Below are positions 32,316 to 34,927 of a stretch of DNA of 34,927 bases, piece after piece. Position 1 is the stretch's first letter. Every line of letters starts with the position of its first letter. The stretch comes from Lachnospiraceae bacterium. GTDB taxonomy: Bacteria; Bacillota; Clostridia; Lachnospirales; Lachnospiraceae. The position numbers were made by a program, and so were the translations under genes. The stretch is from NCBI GenBank assembly GCA_030524665.1, contig JAUNGL010000018.1, positions 1 through 34,927 on the forward strand, read 5' to 3'. The notes below the pieces were generated by a model. It searched no databases and was not told the origin of the DNA. It worked only from the letters and a program-made list of their open reading frames with translations.

Positions 32316-33452
32316 TTATAACACTCTGACCAGCCGGAACACCTGCTCCGCAGACAGCTCCATATTCCTTTTTGCTGTTTCACGGTTCATCGCTTCGTCC
32401 AGCGTGGTCACGCCGCGCACAATCGGAAAGAATGCATCGATTCCCTTCTCATTGCATTTTCCGGCGTCTTCTGTCACACCCCCGGCAAACGCGATGACTT
32501 TTTTGTGATATTTCTTTGCGAGCTGCGCTACGCCCACAGGTACCTTGCCCATCGCTGTCTGGAAATCCAGACGGCCTTCTCCCGTAACCACAAAGTCCGC
32601 ATCCACCAGCTCTTCTTCGAGCCCGATTGCTTTCAGTACAATCTCAATCCCCGGCTGCAGACGTACCTTCGGCAGATAACTCAGGAATGCAAAACCCAAT
32701 CCTCCTGCCGCTCCGGCTCCTTCTTCCAGACTGTTGTCCGTTCCCAAAAACTCTCTGGTCTTTTCTGCAAAATGACGCATCTTTTCATCGAGGATCGTTT
32801 TCTCCGTCTCCCTGACACCCTTTTGCGGGCCGAATACAAACACTGCACCATTCTCACCGCACAGTGGATTTCTTACATCACAGGCAATGCGGAAACGACA
32901 TTCTGAGAGCTCCGGGCATCTGTGTTCTGCCGAGATCCGAACAATCCGGTCCAGTTCCCCGGCTCCGAATCCAATCTGTGCACCGTTCTCGTCCAGCAGC
33001 TCATAGCCAAGCGCCTGCAGCATTCCTGCCCCGCCGTCAGTCGTCGCACTTCCCCCGATTCCCACAATAAAATCCCGGCACCCACGCTCCACCGCATCCA
33101 GAATCATCTCACCTACTCCATAGGTGGTAGCTTTCCATGGATTGAGCTGATCCCTCCCAACCAATGTGATTCCGGCAGCCTCCGCCATCTCCATGACGGC
33201 AGTTTTCCCGTCCTCCATAATTCCGTATCGCGCATTTGTCTTTTGCCCCAGCGGTCCCGTCACGCACACAGAAACAAACTGTCCGCCCAGTCCTTCCACC
33301 AGTGCTTCTGTCGTTCCCTCCCCTCCATCTGCCAGCGGCTTTACAACCACATCCGCAGCACATGCATTCAGGATTCCCGCTTTTGCCGCATTTCCTGCTT
33401 CCATCGAAGTAAGGCTTCCCTTAAATGAATCAATCGCTACAACAACTTTCAT
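32316..33452 (-). CDS. Glycerate kinase (GlxK/GarK family)
   Basis: The 378-residue protein begins MKVVVAIDSFKGSLTSMEAGNAAKAGI and contains VKPLADGGEGTTEALV, GIGGSATTDGGAGMLQALG (about 130-150), CDVRNPLCGENGAVFVFGPQKG and ADFVVTGEGRLDFQTAMGKVPVGVA. These are hallmarks of type I glycerate kinase. It phosphorylates D-glycerate with ATP, feeding glycolysis. GAGGAG lies ahead of the ATG. No other glycerate-pathway gene is nearby. Confidence 0.94.
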   Translation of the reverse strand: MKVVVAIDSFKGSLTSMEAGNAAKAGILNACAADVVVKPLADGGEGTTEALVEGLGGQFVSVCVTGPLGQKTNARYGIMEDGKTAVMEMAEAAGITLVGRDQLNPWKATTYGVGEMILDAVERGCRDFIVGIGGSATTDGGAGMLQALGYELLDENGAQIGFGAGELDRIVRISAEHRCPELSECRFRIACDVRNPLCGENGAVFVFGPQKGVRETEKTILDEKMRHFAEKTREFLGTDNSLEEGAGAAGGLGFAFLSYLPKVRLQPGIEIVLKAIGLEEELVDADFVVTGEGRLDFQTAMGKVPVGVAQLAKKYHKKVIAFAGGVTEDAGKCNEKGIDAFFPIVRGVTTLDEAMNRETAKRNMELSAEQVFRLVRVL

Positions 33453-33583
33453 TCTTTCTCTCCTCTCTGTATCCTTTTTTCTGTAAACAGGATATCCATG
33501 TTCTTCATTTCACCCACTGAAAGCGGGATTCCCTCACTATTTTCGTTTTTCCTACCTCTTATTATCATCAAGAGCAGCCCTGA

Positions 33584-34570
33584 TTACCATGTTTTCTTCT
33601 CATCTCCTATGACTTCGGCACAGTAACCGTCAGCCTTGAAAATTTCTTTTACCGCCAGTTCATATTCCAGCACACTCCGCGCCTTCTTCAGTTTCTTCAG
33701 ATATTTTCCGGAATCCACAAAGCCCTGTCCCATATAGCACCACAGCTCGATCATCTTGTACAGCACATTTTTGTCCCCGGAAAGAATCCGGCAGTAGCCT
33801 TCCAGAATCTCCTGATGAAAGGCTTCCAATGTATCGATATCCATACATTCTTCTATCAACCTGCTGCCATTCTCACCCAACCTGCGTATTTTCCCCGCCA
33901 GCTCCGGGTTTGCCAGAAGCCCTCTCCCAAGCATGACCCGCTCCGGCATCCGGAACATCCCGCAGAATCTTCTGTAATCCTTCACACTGCGAATATCTCC
34001 ATTATAACAGAGCACATGTTCCGTGTGCTCCGCCGCATATGCAAAAGCCTCCGGCCGAACAGGCTTCCTGTAGAAATCCTTCTGGACCCTCGGATGGACG
34101 ATCAATTCCGCAAGCGGATACCTGTTATAAATTTCCAGCAGCTCCTGCCATTCCTCCTCCGAATTAATTCCGATTCTCGTCTTGATAGAAATCCGCATCC
34201 TGCATGTTTCAAAAATCTCTGCCAGAAACTGATCCAGCCGCTCCGGATATGCCAGAAAGCCTGCTCCGCGTCCTTTGGCTGCCACCGTCCCGGACGGACA
34301 GCCGAGGTTCAGATTCACCTCACAATATCCGTATTCCTGAAGCTGCTCCGCAATCTCCAGAAATACGTCCGCCTGATTCGCCAGAATCTGAGGCACAACC
34401 TCCATCCCCTCATTGTGTTCCGGCAGAACATCCTGCTTCTCCTTGTGATTCAGCCTGCGGTTCGCCAGAAAAGGGGTAAAGTATTTGTCAACGCCATGAA
34501 AATACCTGTTATATGCATTGCGGTATATGTAGCTGGTCAATCCCTCCATTGGTGCCATATAGATCTTCAT
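33584..34570 (-). CDS. dus: tRNA-dihydrouridine synthase
   Basis: The 328-residue flavoenzyme starts MKIYMAPMEGLTSYIYRNAYNRYF, the FMN-binding start of Dus proteins. It has EVNLNLGCPSGTVAAKGRGAGFL with catalytic C91, ISIKTRIG, LIVHPRVQKDFYRKP and the GRGLLANPEL phosphate-binding part. It reduces specific uridines in the tRNA D-loop using NADPH. The ATG at 34570 is chosen because the protein there aligns with the usual family start and GGAG is 10 bases upstream; 16 more in-frame codons lack a ribosome site and would run almost to the -10 box. Which uridine is modified cannot be told. Confidence 0.93.
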   Translation of the reverse strand: MKIYMAPMEGLTSYIYRNAYNRYFHGVDKYFTPFLANRRLNHKEKQDVLPEHNEGMEVVPQILANQADVFLEIAEQLQEYGYCEVNLNLGCPSGTVAAKGRGAGFLAYPERLDQFLAEIFETCRMRISIKTRIGINSEEEWQELLEIYNRYPLAELIVHPRVQKDFYRKPVRPEAFAYAAEHTEHVLCYNGDIRSVKDYRRFCGMFRMPERVMLGRGLLANPELAGKIRRLGENGSRLIEECMDIDTLEAFHQEILEGYCRILSGDKNVLYKMIELWCYMGQGFVDSGKYLKKLKKARSVLEYELAVKEIFKADGYCAEVIGDEKKTW

Positions 34571-34608
34571 CCTGCTGTTTCTCCGATCTGTCTGAATTTC
34601 TCTTTTAG

Positions 34609-34637
34609 ATTTTAGCATAGGCGTTCTGCGATGTCCA
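34609..34637 (-). promoter_or_regulatory. Promoter of the dus gene
   Basis: On the minus strand TGGACA (34637-34632) and TAAAAT (34614-34609) are 17 bases apart, with TG at the extended -10 position. The family A repeat end begins only 12 bases further upstream (34649). Confidence 0.65.
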
Positions 34638-34648
34638 GTCTACACGCG

Positions 34649-34927
34649 GCAGTTAATCCTATTCGTGTTTAATTCAAGAACTGAATTTTCATACGATGCC
34701 CCAGAGCGGGAGGAGCAGGCGGACAGAGGACGGACTGGAAGCTGTGCTCCGGGCGCAAGAAGAACTAAGGGCTGAGCCAGCACCGAATCCGGGGCACCGC
34801 TCCGATTCGCGCAAAATCCTGATGGATTTTGTGCTCAACTCCGCTGAGCAGTCTGACTTGAGGTCAGCCTGCTCTCCCCTACTTCGGCACTGTCTCAGCC
34901 CAAGTTCTTCTAAGCACCCTGCGCTAT
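34649..34927 (+). repeat. Family A element at the right edge, with nested palindromes
   Basis: The end GCAGTTAATCCTATTCGTG (34649 onward) matches the inverted copy at 88-115, and 34671-34700 matches 12250-12220. Further in, arms 34758-34787 and 34883-34911 (AGAAGAAC...GGGCTGAG with CTCAGCCCAAGTTCTTCT) pair over about 28 bases. They enclose three perfect or near-perfect hairpins at 34809-34834, 34833-34849 and 34846-34874. No coding frame with a ribosome site is present. The element runs past the window, so its type (MITE-like, long palindrome, or structured RNA) cannot be settled here. Confidence 0.5.

Noticed and set aside
88-34670. Inverted repeat at both window ends as the borders of one composite transposon or genomic island
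   Set aside because: The same ends also occur in the middle at 11958-12267, there is no transposase or integrase, and genes inside include ordinary metabolic ones. Independent copies of a small repeat explain this better.

Overview
The window looks like chromosomal DNA of a gut-type Clostridia, most likely a member of the Lachnospiraceae. The reasons are moderate GC content, strong AGGAGG ribosome sites, a meso-diaminopimelate dehydrogenase, many MATE efflux pumps, a permuted family 3 glycosidase and many small palindromic intergenic repeats. Genus and species cannot be fixed from the sequence alone. Nearly all genes read leftward (minus strand). Rightward genes are an exported cobaltochelatase at the left end, a LysR regulator, a 79-residue protein and an AraC regulator. 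I saw no tRNA, rRNA, CRISPR array, transposase or phage gene.

Left part (1-4.9 kb): a repeat end at the border, then a promoter, a cobalamin riboswitch and an intrinsic terminator ahead of a secreted CbiK-type chelatase. Next come metY and a MepA-like MATE pump. The pump's leader holds two tandem terminator-like hairpins with a shared loop sequence.

Catabolic part (4.9-13.3 kb): a domain-permuted GH3 beta-glucosidase under its own promoter. Upstream of it is a four-gene operon, lpdC-tannase-ubiX/lpdB-lpdD, divergent from a LysR gene. By family knowledge this set would hydrolyse gallate esters (tannins) and decarboxylate gallate to pyrogallol with a prenylated-FMN enzyme, its flavin prenyltransferase and its small accessory protein. 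An inverted-repeat element of about 310 bp fills much of the divergent control region.

Middle part (13.3-23.5 kb): a small conserved-type protein whose transcript should begin with the same hairpin motif as the MATE leader; two MATE pumps flanking meso-DAP dehydrogenase; and a five-gene YknXYZ/MacAB-type ABC efflux operon ending in a two-component system. Ahead of that operon lie four helically phased AGTTTA-like half-sites.

Right part (23.5-34.9 kb): a MATE-acetyltransferase pair divergent from an AraC regulator, an EamA transporter, a MarR-MATE operon with a palindromic operator, a VanY-type carboxypeptidase, another MATE gene, a glycerate kinase and a tRNA-dihydrouridine synthase. The right edge carries a second copy of the border repeat, with long nested palindromes. 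In all there are six MATE genes of differing sequence within 29 kb.

The best leads are the complete tannin-to-pyrogallol cluster, the recurrent transcript-start hairpin with a conserved CGTAAATC loop, and the riboswitch-controlled exported chelatase. Start codons were chosen by Shine-Dalgarno spacing, so several genes are shorter than the longest open frame.
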